Source: Tectiglobus sp965224045
GTDB taxonomy: Bacteria > Pseudomonadota > Alphaproteobacteria > Rhizobiales > Hyphomicrobiaceae
Assembly (NCBI GenBank): GCA_965224045.1
Contig: CBDCYD010000001.1
Location: 308,082 to 372,081 of the forward strand
DNA length: 64,000 nt
Direction of reading: 5' to 3'
The notes beneath the pieces were generated by a model that worked only from the letters and a program-made list of their open reading frames with translations, was not told where the DNA came from and searched no databases. This document shows positions 37,008 to 45,056 of the stretch, piece by piece. The position numbers were made by a program, and so were the translations under genes. Every line of letters begins with the position of its first letter. Position 1 is the first letter of the stretch.

Positions 37008-38156
37008 ATGGCACACGTTCTCAGAGGCAAGACCGCCTGTGTCGGCGCAGCTCACGCCGGGCTCGGCGAAGCTCATGGCCGCAACGCAATGGAATTGATG
37101 GTCGAAGCCGTCCACGGCGCGCTCGACGATGCACAGATACCGCTGTCGGAAGTTGACGGCGTGTTCGCCGCCAGCGCATTTTTTGCCATGGCCGGTATGT
37201 CGCTGTCGGAGCATCTCGGCATTCATCCAAAAATCTCGGACGGCTCCAATATAGGCGGTTCGTCGTTCATGGCGCACGCGCTCTACGCCGCCATGGCACT
37301 CGAACTGGGCCTGTGCAATGTCGCGGTCATCGCCTATGGCTCGAACCAGCGCACGGCGGGCGGTTTTCGGTCGATCTCCGAACCGCCGCCTTTTGAGACC
37401 GTCTACGGCCCGCGCAATCCGATCACGTCGTATGCGCTGGCAGCTTCGCGCTACATGCACCAGTACGGTGCGACGCGCGAACACCTGGCCGAGGTCGCCG
37501 TCGCGGCCCGCAAATGGGCCAAGCTCAATCCGGAAGCCTTTGAGCGCGGCGACCTGACCATCGAAGACGTCGTCGGCGCGCGCATGATCTCGGATCCGCT
37601 CGGCAAGCTCGACTGTTGTTTGGTAACCGACGGCGCCGCGGCCATCGTGATGACCCGCGCTGATCGCGCCAAAGACGGACCCAACAAACCCGTGCACCTT
37701 CTCGGCGTCGCGATGGAACACCATCACCGTATGATTTCCGCAATGCCCGACCTCACCGTCACCGCGGCTGCCGCAAGCGGCCCGCGCGCTTTCGAGATGG
37801 CCGGCTACAAACCGACGGACATGGACACCGTCCAACTCTATGACGCGTTTACGATCAATACGATCCTGTTCCTCGAAGATCTTGGCTATTGCGCCAAGGG
37901 TGAAGGCAAGGATTTCGTCGGAGGTGGCCACATTGCGCCGGGCGGCGGACTTCCCGTCAACACCAACGGTGGCGGCCTCTCCTGCGTGCATCCGGGTATG
38001 TATGGCCTGTTCGTGATGATCGAAGCGATTCGCCAGATCCGCGGCACGTGCGGCGAGCGCCAGATCCCGGGCGCCAAGCTCTCGGTGGCGCACGGCAACG
38101 GCGGAGTTCTCTCATCACAGGTTACATCGGTTTGGGGTGCAGCGGAAACCGTCTGA
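37008..38156 (+). CDS. Thiolase-fold protein (lipid-transfer protein/SCP-x type) without the nucleophilic cysteine
   Basis: A 382-residue thiolase superfamily protein starting MAHVLRGKTACVGAAHAGLG. At the position of the acyl-accepting cysteine it reads DGSNIGGSSFMAHAL, so no nucleophile is available. Later segments VQLYDAFTINTILFLEDLG, GGLPVNTNGGGLSCVHPGMYG and LSVAHGNGGVLSSQ keep the thiolase core. Paired with a DUF35 protein, such enzymes include the Ltp2-type retro-aldolases of steroid side-chain degradation. It is therefore more likely to cleave a beta-hydroxyacyl-CoA-type bond or bind acyl chains than to act as a classical thiolase. That inference is not proven here. Confidence 0.85.
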   Translation: MAHVLRGKTACVGAAHAGLGEAHGRNAMELMVEAVHGALDDAQIPLSEVDGVFAASAFFAMAGMSLSEHLGIHPKISDGSNIGGSSFMAHALYAAMALELGLCNVAVIAYGSNQRTAGGFRSISEPPPFETVYGPRNPITSYALAASRYMHQYGATREHLAEVAVAARKWAKLNPEAFERGDLTIEDVVGARMISDPLGKLDCCLVTDGAAAIVMTRADRAKDGPNKPVHLLGVAMEHHHRMISAMPDLTVTAAAASGPRAFEMAGYKPTDMDTVQLYDAFTINTILFLEDLGYCAKGEGKDFVGGGHIAPGGGLPVNTNGGGLSCVHPGMYGLFVMIEAIRQIRGTCGERQIPGAKLSVAHGNGGVLSSQVTSVWGAAETV

Positions 38157-38199
38157 CGTGACGTCACGCGCAAAGGCAAAGGAACCCAACAACTGGCGC

Positions 38200-38721
38200 T
38201 CACACGCACGCTTTGGGGCCGAGAATTGCGATGCCGTTATCGTCGAATGTGCCGCTGATTGTCTCGGTGCGGCCGTCGCTAGTGCGCAAAACGGCGGCCG
38301 ACGTGCCACCGCGCATCTCGCCGAGAGCAACGTGATCGGGGTCGCCGCGTGTTGAATTGGTAACGTCGAGGTCAACGAGGTAGGTGAAGCGCGCACCCAA
38401 AGGGAAGCTTTGGAAGCGCAGCGTGCCGCTGTTGCCGCCTTCGGTGAATCCCTCAGCTTTGGTCAGTTTGGCGACGTCATCGCTGGCGTTGGCACTGGGA
38501 CCGTAAGCGGTGTCGACAAAGGCGCGCGCGCGGGTCGTCGCAAGGTCCAGAGAGAGCGACACGAGTTGTCGGTTGGGCCCGGCGACAAACTCTATCCGGA
38601 AATAATCTGGCGATGCTTCGGCAAAGGTCACGCGCACGCGCGGTCCGCAGGCGTCGGCCGGCATGATGCTGGCGCTCGTGACCAGGCAGACGACCACAGC
38701 CAGGGCTACGTACCGTTGCAA
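38200..38721 (-). CDS. Small secreted protein of unknown function
   Basis: About 173 residues. A GGAGGG ribosome site at 38728-38733 lies six bases before a TTG at 38721 (a GTG at 38724 is the alternative), giving a clear signal peptide, LQRYVALAVVVCLVTSASIM with ADACG at the cleavage region. The mature protein is beta-rich (VRVTFAEASPDYFRIEFVAG, FTYLVDLDVTNSTRG) and ends GIAILGPKACV. I recognise no family. The start overlaps the 3' end of the small Cys-rich gene upstream, so the two are translationally coupled. Confidence 0.65.
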   Translation of the reverse strand: MQRYVALAVVVCLVTSASIMPADACGPRVRVTFAEASPDYFRIEFVAGPNRQLVSLSLDLATTRARAFVDTAYGPSANASDDVAKLTKAEGFTEGGNSGTLRFQSFPLGARFTYLVDLDVTNSTRGDPDHVALGEMRGGTSAAVLRTSDGRTETISGTFDDNGIAILGPKACV

Positions 38722-38942
38722 CACGCACCCTCCGTCTGGATTGGCGGACACGGCACGGTGCCGAAGGAGCAAAAGACGCAGCAATCGCCTGCTTTTGGAC
38801 GCAGCGTGACGCCGCAACCTCTGCACGGATAAAACCCGACGCAGGCATCCGTGGGCATTGTTTCGCGCGCCGTGTGGCCGCAGTGCGGACACGTAATGTC
38901 AGACCACCGGTCAAAGCTTATGGAAGAGCGCTGTTCGGCCAT
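38706..38942 (-). CDS. GDCCVFCSYG-type small Cys-rich metal-binding protein
   Basis: A 78-residue protein starting MAEQRSSISFDRWSDITCPH. It has CPHCGH, then CRGCG and the strongly conserved GDCCVFCSFGTVPCPPIQ block. That block defines a widespread small family often found beside metal-handling genes. The four-cysteine pairs suggest a zinc or other soft-metal site. It is cytoplasmic by sequence. The secreted protein downstream overlaps its last codons, which suggests a two-gene unit. Confidence 0.8.
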   Translation of the reverse strand: MAEQRSSISFDRWSDITCPHCGHTARETMPTDACVGFYPCRGCGVTLRPKAGDCCVFCSFGTVPCPPIQTEGACCNGT

Positions 38943-39160
38943 ATCGGACTACTTTGCGGAGCTGATACCAAAACTGAACGTAAACGTCCCGAGGGCTGGC
39001 AGCAACCAGGCACATTTTCTGCCGAGCCGGTCTCTCGACGTTACCAGCCGGCCGTCAGCTTGCCGCATCTGCGACAGCCGCTCGCTTGAATGCCAATTGG
39101 CCGGCCGTTACACCAGCCCATGGTCGCTTGAGGCCTTAGCGAACGGATCGGAAGGTGCAC

Positions 39161-41458
39161 GTGAAGAATAAGCTCCAGTCGATTGCAACGCGCGTGTCGC
39201 AGAACTCCTTGATAGCCAAGGCGAAGGCGCAACTCAAAAGCGTGGTCGGCCGGGCCGGTGACGCGCCCGTCGGCGCCGGAGTGACGACGGCAGCCAAATC
39301 GAAGTCCTTGTTCGAGGCGAGCCTCGCTGACTACACGGATAAGCTCACCAGGAGCCACGATGGGCTTATCGAAGTCGGCGACCTGCGCCGGACGCTTGCC
39401 TATCTGCCGCCAGTCAACGGCTATTCAGCTCCTTTCTCGGTCCGCCAGGGCGAACGCGTTGACCTCCATCTCGCACGCAACGTTGCCGCGCCGACCGTCG
39501 TGCGAAATCACGCGTTCCAATGCTTCCGCGACGACCTGAAAGTACCCGTCAAACGCCGAATTCTGATCGATCCGGTCACCAACAAGTATCTGTCGCAGGT
39601 TGATTTCCCGGGCGGCGTGACCTGCCGCAACGAGCTTCCAAAGTCACATAAGGGCGCAGGAGCCGGCTACACGGCGCGCTTTGGCCTCAATACGGCAGCG
39701 CTGTCACCTGGCCTGTATGAGGCACGCTTCGTCGATGGCTCGGATACGGCCTCCGAAGGGATTTATTTCAACGTCCGCCCGGTTGATCCGGGCGCCGATC
39801 AATTGGTCGTCATTCTACCGACGATGACGTGGCAGGCCTACAATCGCGTGGGCGGCGGTTCGTTCTACAGCACTGGTATCGGCAAAAAACGCGAAGTCTC
39901 GATGCTCCGCCCGTTGCCCCACAAGTACGCCGACGGTCCCGCCTACTGCATTCCGTTTCTTCGAGTCCTGAACGACAATTCGATCCCCTATTTTTGCATA
40001 ACGTCAGAGGACTTGCATGCGCGCGCCGTCGAGTTGAAGAACTTTCGCGCCGCCGCAATTCTTACGCACGACGAGTACTACACCGACGCCATGTTCGATC
40101 AGGTCCAGGGTTTCCTCGATAACGGAGGCAAGCTCGTCGTAGCCGGTGGTAACACCATGTATCGACGTGCCCATGCCGCATCTGACGAGAGCGACAACCA
40201 GGCCTTCTACGTCAATTTCGGCGAGTACTTCGCCGAGCCCGACCGCAAGCCAGGGATCGACGGGAGCCGCGCGGAGGAATCGCTTTTAGGGGCAACGTAC
40301 GCATTGGGTGGCTGGCCTTTGGAACGTGCGGTCCCAAACCGTGCACTTTTGACCGAGGAGGCAGCCGCCAAGGTCACGGCCGACGATATAGCAGCGGCCC
40401 GCGGGTTCACCGTTACGCAGCCCGACCATTGGCTGTTTACCGGCCTCGACGTTAGCCGGGGCGATGTCATCGGCAGTGAAGCTGGTGTCATGGATATCGA
40501 AATCGACGGAGTTCGCCTTGATGCCGATGGCGCAATTGATCGGGATTTGTGTGCGTTCGTACCGGCCGATGCACAGGTCCTCGCGGTCACCGAAATCGGT
40601 TCGAAGCATTTCGGCCGCGAGCGGGTCGGCTGCCTCATCGACACGGGCGTTGGCAAGGGACGGGTGATCAACTTCGGCACGGTCGGGCTTGTCAACGGCC
40701 TCATTCGCAGGGACGATGCAATTGTCGGCATGGTAGAGAACGCCTTCAAATGGGCGGCCGGTCAAACGCTCGGAGCTTCCCGTGAATCGGCGGTGCAGTT
40801 TGGACTTGCGACGCAAAAGGACAAGGAGACTTACGACGACCAGTCCTTCCGCGAGGATCAAACCGTAATCTCGGCATACTACGACCGGATCTTTGCGGAT
40901 TTTTTCGCCGGCACACATATCGCCGGCCGCCAGATTGTCGATATCGGGCCCGGTCTCGAGCATTACTTTGTCGATATTCTGCTCCGCAACGAAGCCATCG
41001 TCTGGACCATCGACTTCAGCATGGATGTCGTCGCCAAGAGCCGCGAACGCAATTTGCACGCCATCGCAGCCGATCTGCGCAGCTTCCCTCTCGAACTCCT
41101 CGCGGGCCGCTTCGATGGCGTGTTCTGCCGTGGTTCCTTCAACCCGTTTTGGTTCGCGACCCCGGAAGAGGTCTATGATCGCGCCATGGGCATCGCGAAA
41201 CTCATGAAGCCCGATGGCTGGTCCTGGATCGCGCCTTACAATGCGATCAGTCAGTTCAGCGGCCGCGACACATCTCAAAAGACCGCCATCATCGACGCCC
41301 AGCGGCGCGCCTTTGAAGATTGCGGATATACGGCATTCGAATTGTCCGAGGATCAGCAGAAGGCTTACCGCATCACGCGCGCGATCACGCACCCGCTGTT
41401 CGTCAAGAACCTGCCGACCGATGTTCTGGCATCCGCGGCTGCCAGCCCGGCCATCTAG
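39161..41458 (+). CDS. N,N-dimethylformamidase large-subunit-like domain fused to a SAM methyltransferase-like domain
   Basis: About 765 residues. GGAAGG lies five bases before the GTG at 39161; a GTG at 39155 is an alternative. Residues to about 520 match the dimethylformamidase beta C-terminal domain: VVILPTMTWQAYNRVGGGSFYS (about 216-237, shown here only as TWQAYNRVGGGSFY), LTHDEYYTDAMFDQVQGF with H303-Y306, GGKLVVAGGNTMYRR and VMDIEIDGVRL near E447. In true dimethylformamidases an iron is held by tyrosines and a glutamate; HDEY and IEIDG are the likely equivalents. From about 560 the protein becomes a Rossmann-like methyltransferase with VDIGPGLEHYFVDIL at 592-606, IDFSMDVVAKS, and a LMKPDGWSWIAPYN strand. 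I know of no described fusion of this kind. It is convergent with a degenerate ABC exporter gene. Confidence 0.75.
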   Translation: MKNKLQSIATRVSQNSLIAKAKAQLKSVVGRAGDAPVGAGVTTAAKSKSLFEASLADYTDKLTRSHDGLIEVGDLRRTLAYLPPVNGYSAPFSVRQGERVDLHLARNVAAPTVVRNHAFQCFRDDLKVPVKRRILIDPVTNKYLSQVDFPGGVTCRNELPKSHKGAGAGYTARFGLNTAALSPGLYEARFVDGSDTASEGIYFNVRPVDPGADQLVVILPTMTWQAYNRVGGGSFYSTGIGKKREVSMLRPLPHKYADGPAYCIPFLRVLNDNSIPYFCITSEDLHARAVELKNFRAAAILTHDEYYTDAMFDQVQGFLDNGGKLVVAGGNTMYRRAHAASDESDNQAFYVNFGEYFAEPDRKPGIDGSRAEESLLGATYALGGWPLERAVPNRALLTEEAAAKVTADDIAAARGFTVTQPDHWLFTGLDVSRGDVIGSEAGVMDIEIDGVRLDADGAIDRDLCAFVPADAQVLAVTEIGSKHFGRERVGCLIDTGVGKGRVINFGTVGLVNGLIRRDDAIVGMVENAFKWAAGQTLGASRESAVQFGLATQKDKETYDDQSFREDQTVISAYYDRIFADFFAGTHIAGRQIVDIGPGLEHYFVDILLRNEAIVWTIDFSMDVVAKSRERNLHAIAADLRSFPLELLAGRFDGVFCRGSFNPFWFATPEEVYDRAMGIAKLMKPDGWSWIAPYNAISQFSGRDTSQKTAIIDAQRRAFEDCGYTAFELSEDQQKAYRITRAITHPLFVKNLPTDVLASAAASPAI

Positions 41459-41505
41459 ATGTGAACATCTGGAATATTGTCCATTCGGTTGTGGCGAGAA
41501 AAATT

Positions 41506-41572
41506 AATCTCACCACACCTCGGTGAATCTCACCACACCTCGGTGAATCTCACCACACCTCGGTGAATCTCA
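41506..41572. repeat. 20-bp tandem direct repeat, three full copies plus seven bases
   Basis: AATCTCACCACACCTCGGTG is repeated exactly three times (41506-41525, 41526-41545, 41546-41565) and starts a fourth. There are no spacers. It lies in the convergent gap between the dimethylformamidase-like fusion and the ABC-like gene. Each unit contains CACCACACCTCGGTG with a short CACC/GGTG complement that could form small hairpins. Confidence 0.92.
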
Positions 41573-41708
41573 GAACAACCGCATGTACGCCCACAACATC
41601 GTCGTCCTGCTGGTTTGGCTTGCCGCTTGAGAAGCAGAAATACGTCCACTTAAGATGGTCACACTGCATCTGCAAGAAAGGTCAAGTCTGACTGGATCGG
41701 GCGCCGGG

Positions 41709-43715
41709 TCAAAATAGATTAATTTCCTCTGCAGCAGCGTCGATTTCACCCGGATATCCGGACATTGCGGCGCCTCGAGTAGCCACGCCTTCCATCTCGA
41801 GCAGAGCCTGATAGACGTCGAAGTTAGGCACTGAACCGGCCGCCAGAGAGCCCATCTGGCGTGTCGCACCGAACAGGATGCAGGGCAACTTCAACGATGC
41901 TGCAAGCTCATTTTCCTTGGCTCGGTAGTGCACGAACAAAACGATCTTGTCGCCAAACAGTTTAAGGAGCCGGCAGCAACACTTGCTGCCCAGGTCGCGG
42001 ACCACCTGTTCCAGCATGCTGAGCTCGATGAATAGCAGTCGGTTCGGTGCATTGAGCGCTTCTGCAATGTCCAGAAGAAATCCGTGAAAGCCGCGCAGCT
42101 CAGCCCACGTTTCCGCATCCACTGGGACGTCAAGATCCCGCACGATCAACGCCCGCAGCCAGCCTGGGGCGGCAATCTCATCCGCAAACGCGGCGACCTG
42201 ATTGGCATTGAGACTCTCGCCCAGGCCAAACGCTGCCCGCAGCGACAACGGGGCGGCACGTTTTGGCAAGGCACGCCAATAGCATTTCATCGCGTGTTGC
42301 TCGTCGTCGGTGAAACCCACGTTCGCGCCAAAAGACATATGTTGTCTGTAGCGGGCCGGATTGAGCTGCACCATCGAATGCGGAACGACGATCAATGCCG
42401 ACTGATTGGGGTCAAACGAAAGGGGAGCAGCTTCAAGCTCCCGCAGGAAGTCGGCGCGCTCTCCAAACTCGTTCTGCAAACGAGTGATGATATCGTCGCT
42501 GATGTCGGATGTAGGGGCATCAATCAACAGCGCTCCGCTGCCGTCTTCGCGATCGAGCGTTGCATATGCGTCGGCCGGCGTATCGCCGCGGCCGCGCTGC
42601 AGGTCGAAATAGATCGACAGGTGCGCAAACAATCGGTTGATGCCGACAATGGCGCGCATCACGCCTTCCAGTTCGCTGAATACGAACCGCAGTACCAAGA
42701 TGTAGAACGCGGCCGCGATCCAATACTGCGACGAAGCCAATCCTGTCTGCGCCGGGCTCTGCAGCGCAAATGTCACGATGACAGTAGCGACTGCGAGGAT
42801 CGCAATCAGCTTGGACGTAAAGTTGCTTTCGTAGAGAACCGCAAACTGGAATGCGAACTCCTGCGCGATTGTCCGGCCCGCGCGTCCATAGACCACGTCT
42901 TCGATGGAGCTTTCGACATTCTCCTGTGAGATGCGATCCCGTGACAGTCCATCGAGAAGACGCCGCCGCTCATCGGTCGCCTCCCCGATCGTACGCTCAA
43001 GTCGGGAGCGGCTCGCAAGACCTCTGCGGCTTTGCCAATAGACGATCAGGCCCTGAACCAGGACCAGTGGCAATAGTGCCAGGGTTGCCCGGATATTGAG
43101 CCAGGCAAGTACGAACAATCCGATCGCCGCTGATACGACTTGCGGCGAGGCCACCATTGCGATCCGTGAAAAGACATCGAGCGAACGATGCATGTAGGAA
43201 ACTTGCTGCACCGGCGGCGGTTCCCAAGTCGGCCTGGCGCGGGCGGCGGCGCTGAAGTCCGTCGGCGATGTTTCTTTGCTTTGTCGGGCCTGGACACGTA
43301 ATAGGTCTGCGAGGCAGAATTGCGAAAAATCGCGCGCGGTGTATACCGAAAGCCGTTGCGAAACAAACGATGCCAGTGCGCTAAGGATGAGAAGCGCCAC
43401 CCCTGCGACCAGCGCGAACGTCATCGCGGTGCCAGGCGACAGCTGCCCGTCGACGATCGTTCCAGCCAGATGTTCAAGCGGGCGTGCCCGTCCGATCGCG
43501 CTGAAAATCAGCCACAGCGCGGCAAGCTGCAAAACGAAAGCACCGATGCCGCAAATCTGGATCGTGATCAGTCGTGCCGGAAAAAGCCGCACCAGCGTAA
43601 CGATCAACGGACGAATGACCGTGATGTAGCGCCTGCCCTGCTGAAGAAAATCTTCAACCTTGCTTGGTATGTCGCGCTTATTCAGCACCTGGTTGGGCCG
43701 CTCACCTGTCGACAA
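41709..43715 (-). CDS. ABC exporter-like membrane protein with a degenerate nucleotide-binding domain
   Basis: A 668-residue protein. Residues about 40-370 hold six hydrophobic stretches in the spacing of a type IV ABC exporter, including IQICGIGAFVLQLAALWLIF, AMTFALVAGVALLILSALAS and VVSAAIGLFVLAWLNI. The C-terminal 290 residues align in layout with an ATPase domain but its motifs are gone: there is no Gly-rich Walker A, the LSGGQ position reads SLNANQ (about 502), the Walker B aspartate-glutamate region reads ALIVRD (about 521), and the H-loop strand is KIVLFVHYRA (about 592). ATP hydrolysis is therefore unlikely. Its role may be scaffold, partner of another ABC protein, or sugar-lipid binding. 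It precedes the aminotransferase gene of the nucleotide-sugar cluster by strand order (165 bases downstream of it). Confidence 0.75.
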   Translation of the reverse strand: MSTGERPNQVLNKRDIPSKVEDFLQQGRRYITVIRPLIVTLVRLFPARLITIQICGIGAFVLQLAALWLIFSAIGRARPLEHLAGTIVDGQLSPGTAMTFALVAGVALLILSALASFVSQRLSVYTARDFSQFCLADLLRVQARQSKETSPTDFSAAARARPTWEPPPVQQVSYMHRSLDVFSRIAMVASPQVVSAAIGLFVLAWLNIRATLALLPLVLVQGLIVYWQSRRGLASRSRLERTIGEATDERRRLLDGLSRDRISQENVESSIEDVVYGRAGRTIAQEFAFQFAVLYESNFTSKLIAILAVATVIVTFALQSPAQTGLASSQYWIAAAFYILVLRFVFSELEGVMRAIVGINRLFAHLSIYFDLQRGRGDTPADAYATLDREDGSGALLIDAPTSDISDDIITRLQNEFGERADFLRELEAAPLSFDPNQSALIVVPHSMVQLNPARYRQHMSFGANVGFTDDEQHAMKCYWRALPKRAAPLSLRAAFGLGESLNANQVAAFADEIAAPGWLRALIVRDLDVPVDAETWAELRGFHGFLLDIAEALNAPNRLLFIELSMLEQVVRDLGSKCCCRLLKLFGDKIVLFVHYRAKENELAASLKLPCILFGATRQMGSLAAGSVPNFDVYQALLEMEGVATRGAAMSGYPGEIDAAAEEINLF

Positions 43716-43880
43716 ATCTGCCGGAAGACACGTGTCGACCAGCTCACATGGTGACGCGGTCGAGGCACGCCACGCTGTCTCTGGACGTACCTGCCGAACT
43801 CGCTCTCTCCACCGTCAAGAGGGCTCAAACCTGCAGGTGCCGCCGCAAAGCGTCATGCGCGCGGCTACAGTCACCTGCAA

Positions 43881-45056
43881 CTAAGAACCTATTCTCAGCT
43901 CATTTAGCAACTGCGTCGTAATGTAGTCCTGCGTCGCGGAATCGAGATAGGGATGCATGGGCAGGCTCAAAACCCGCTGTGACAGCATTTCGGAATTCGC
44001 AAGGCTCACGGACGGCGATGCGAAGTTCGAATAGACGCCCTGCTTGTGCAGTGGGTTGGGATAGTAGACTCCGGTCGGCACGCCCACCTCACCCAGCCGC
44101 CTTTGCAACGCGTCACGGTCGACACCTTCCGGCAGGATCACAGTGTATTGAGCCCAAACCGAGCGCGAGCGGTTGTCGACGCGCGGTACCGCCACAGCCG
44201 CTTCGAGTGCTGTATTGTAGCGTTTGGCGACCGCTTCGCGCTTTTCGATTTCCTCCGGAAAGATTTTCAACTTTTCGAGCATCACGGCGGCCTGCAGGGT
44301 ATCGAGCCGGCTGTTCAGCCCGACGCGGACGTTTTCGTACTTGTGTGCACCCTTGCCGTGAAACCGCAGCGACCGCAAAAGCTCGGCCGTGTCATCATCC
44401 TCGGTGAACACGGCTCCACCGTCACCGTAGCAGCCGAGAGGCTTGGCTGGAAAAAAGCTCGTCGTCGTAAACTTGCCGAACGTACCGACGGACTTGCCGT
44501 CGAGCGAAGCTCCGAAAGACTGTGCACCGTCCGCAATTACGATCATCCCTTCGCGCGCGGCAACCTCCTCGATCTTGGGATAGTCGGATGGCAATCCGAA
44601 GAGATCGACTGCAATCACCGCACGCGGTGTCAATCCCGTTTTTCGCGCATGCGCGATTGCCTGTTCCAGACTATTGATGTCGAGATTGAAGGTATCGGTT
44701 CTGACATCGGCATAGACCGGTGTGGCGCGACGCTCCAGCACGGCCTCGGCCGTCGCAACGAAAGTGAACGACGGCGCGATCACGGCATCACCCGGCCCGA
44801 TATCCTCCGCCATCAGCACCAGTTGCAGCGCGTCCGTGCCATTGGCGCACGACACGCAGTGCTTTGCCCCACAAAACACCGCCAGCTGTTGCTCGAGCTC
44901 GTAAACTTCGTCGCCGAGAATATAGTTGCCCCGCGCCAGCACTTTGGCAATCGCGTCATCCAGCGCACCACGGATCCGTGCTTGTTGGGCGGCCAGATCT
45001 ATGAACGCGATCTTGCCGTTCGGTGGCGCGCATTCACTTTGGCTCGAGACGGCCAT
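43881..45056 (-). CDS. wbpE: UDP-2-acetamido-2-deoxy-3-oxo-glucuronate aminotransferase (WbpE-like, DegT/DnrJ/EryC1/StrS)
   Basis: A 391-residue PLP aminotransferase. The ATG at 45056 is preferred over 45071 because AGGAAA lies six bases upstream. It opens MAVSSQSECAPPNGKIAFID and has CANGTDALQ, ADGAQSFGAS and the PLP lysine in TTSFFPAKPLGCYGDGG, all as in WbpE/WlbC. The enzyme transfers an amino group from glutamate to the 3-keto sugar, giving UDP-GlcNAc(3NH2)A. It overlaps the acetyltransferase gene by 23 bases, and the oxidoreductase and dehydrogenase of the same pathway lie upstream. Confidence 0.88.
   Translation of the reverse strand: MAVSSQSECAPPNGKIAFIDLAAQQARIRGALDDAIAKVLARGNYILGDEVYELEQQLAVFCGAKHCVSCANGTDALQLVLMAEDIGPGDAVIAPSFTFVATAEAVLERRATPVYADVRTDTFNLDINSLEQAIAHARKTGLTPRAVIAVDLFGLPSDYPKIEEVAAREGMIVIADGAQSFGASLDGKSVGTFGKFTTTSFFPAKPLGCYGDGGAVFTEDDDTAELLRSLRFHGKGAHKYENVRVGLNSRLDTLQAAVMLEKLKIFPEEIEKREAVAKRYNTALEAAVAVPRVDNRSRSVWAQYTVILPEGVDRDALQRRLGEVGVPTGVYYPNPLHKQGVYSNFASPSVSLANSEMLSQRVLSLPMHPYLDSATQDYITTQLLNELRIGS

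Noticed and set aside
36693..38093. A 466-codon minus-strand frame over the thiolase-like gene
   Set aside because: Antisense to a recognised protein and without motifs.
41709..43715. Ordinary ABC exporter half-transporter
   Set aside because: There is no Walker A motif and the signature and Walker B regions are replaced, so an ATP-driven exporter label is not justified.
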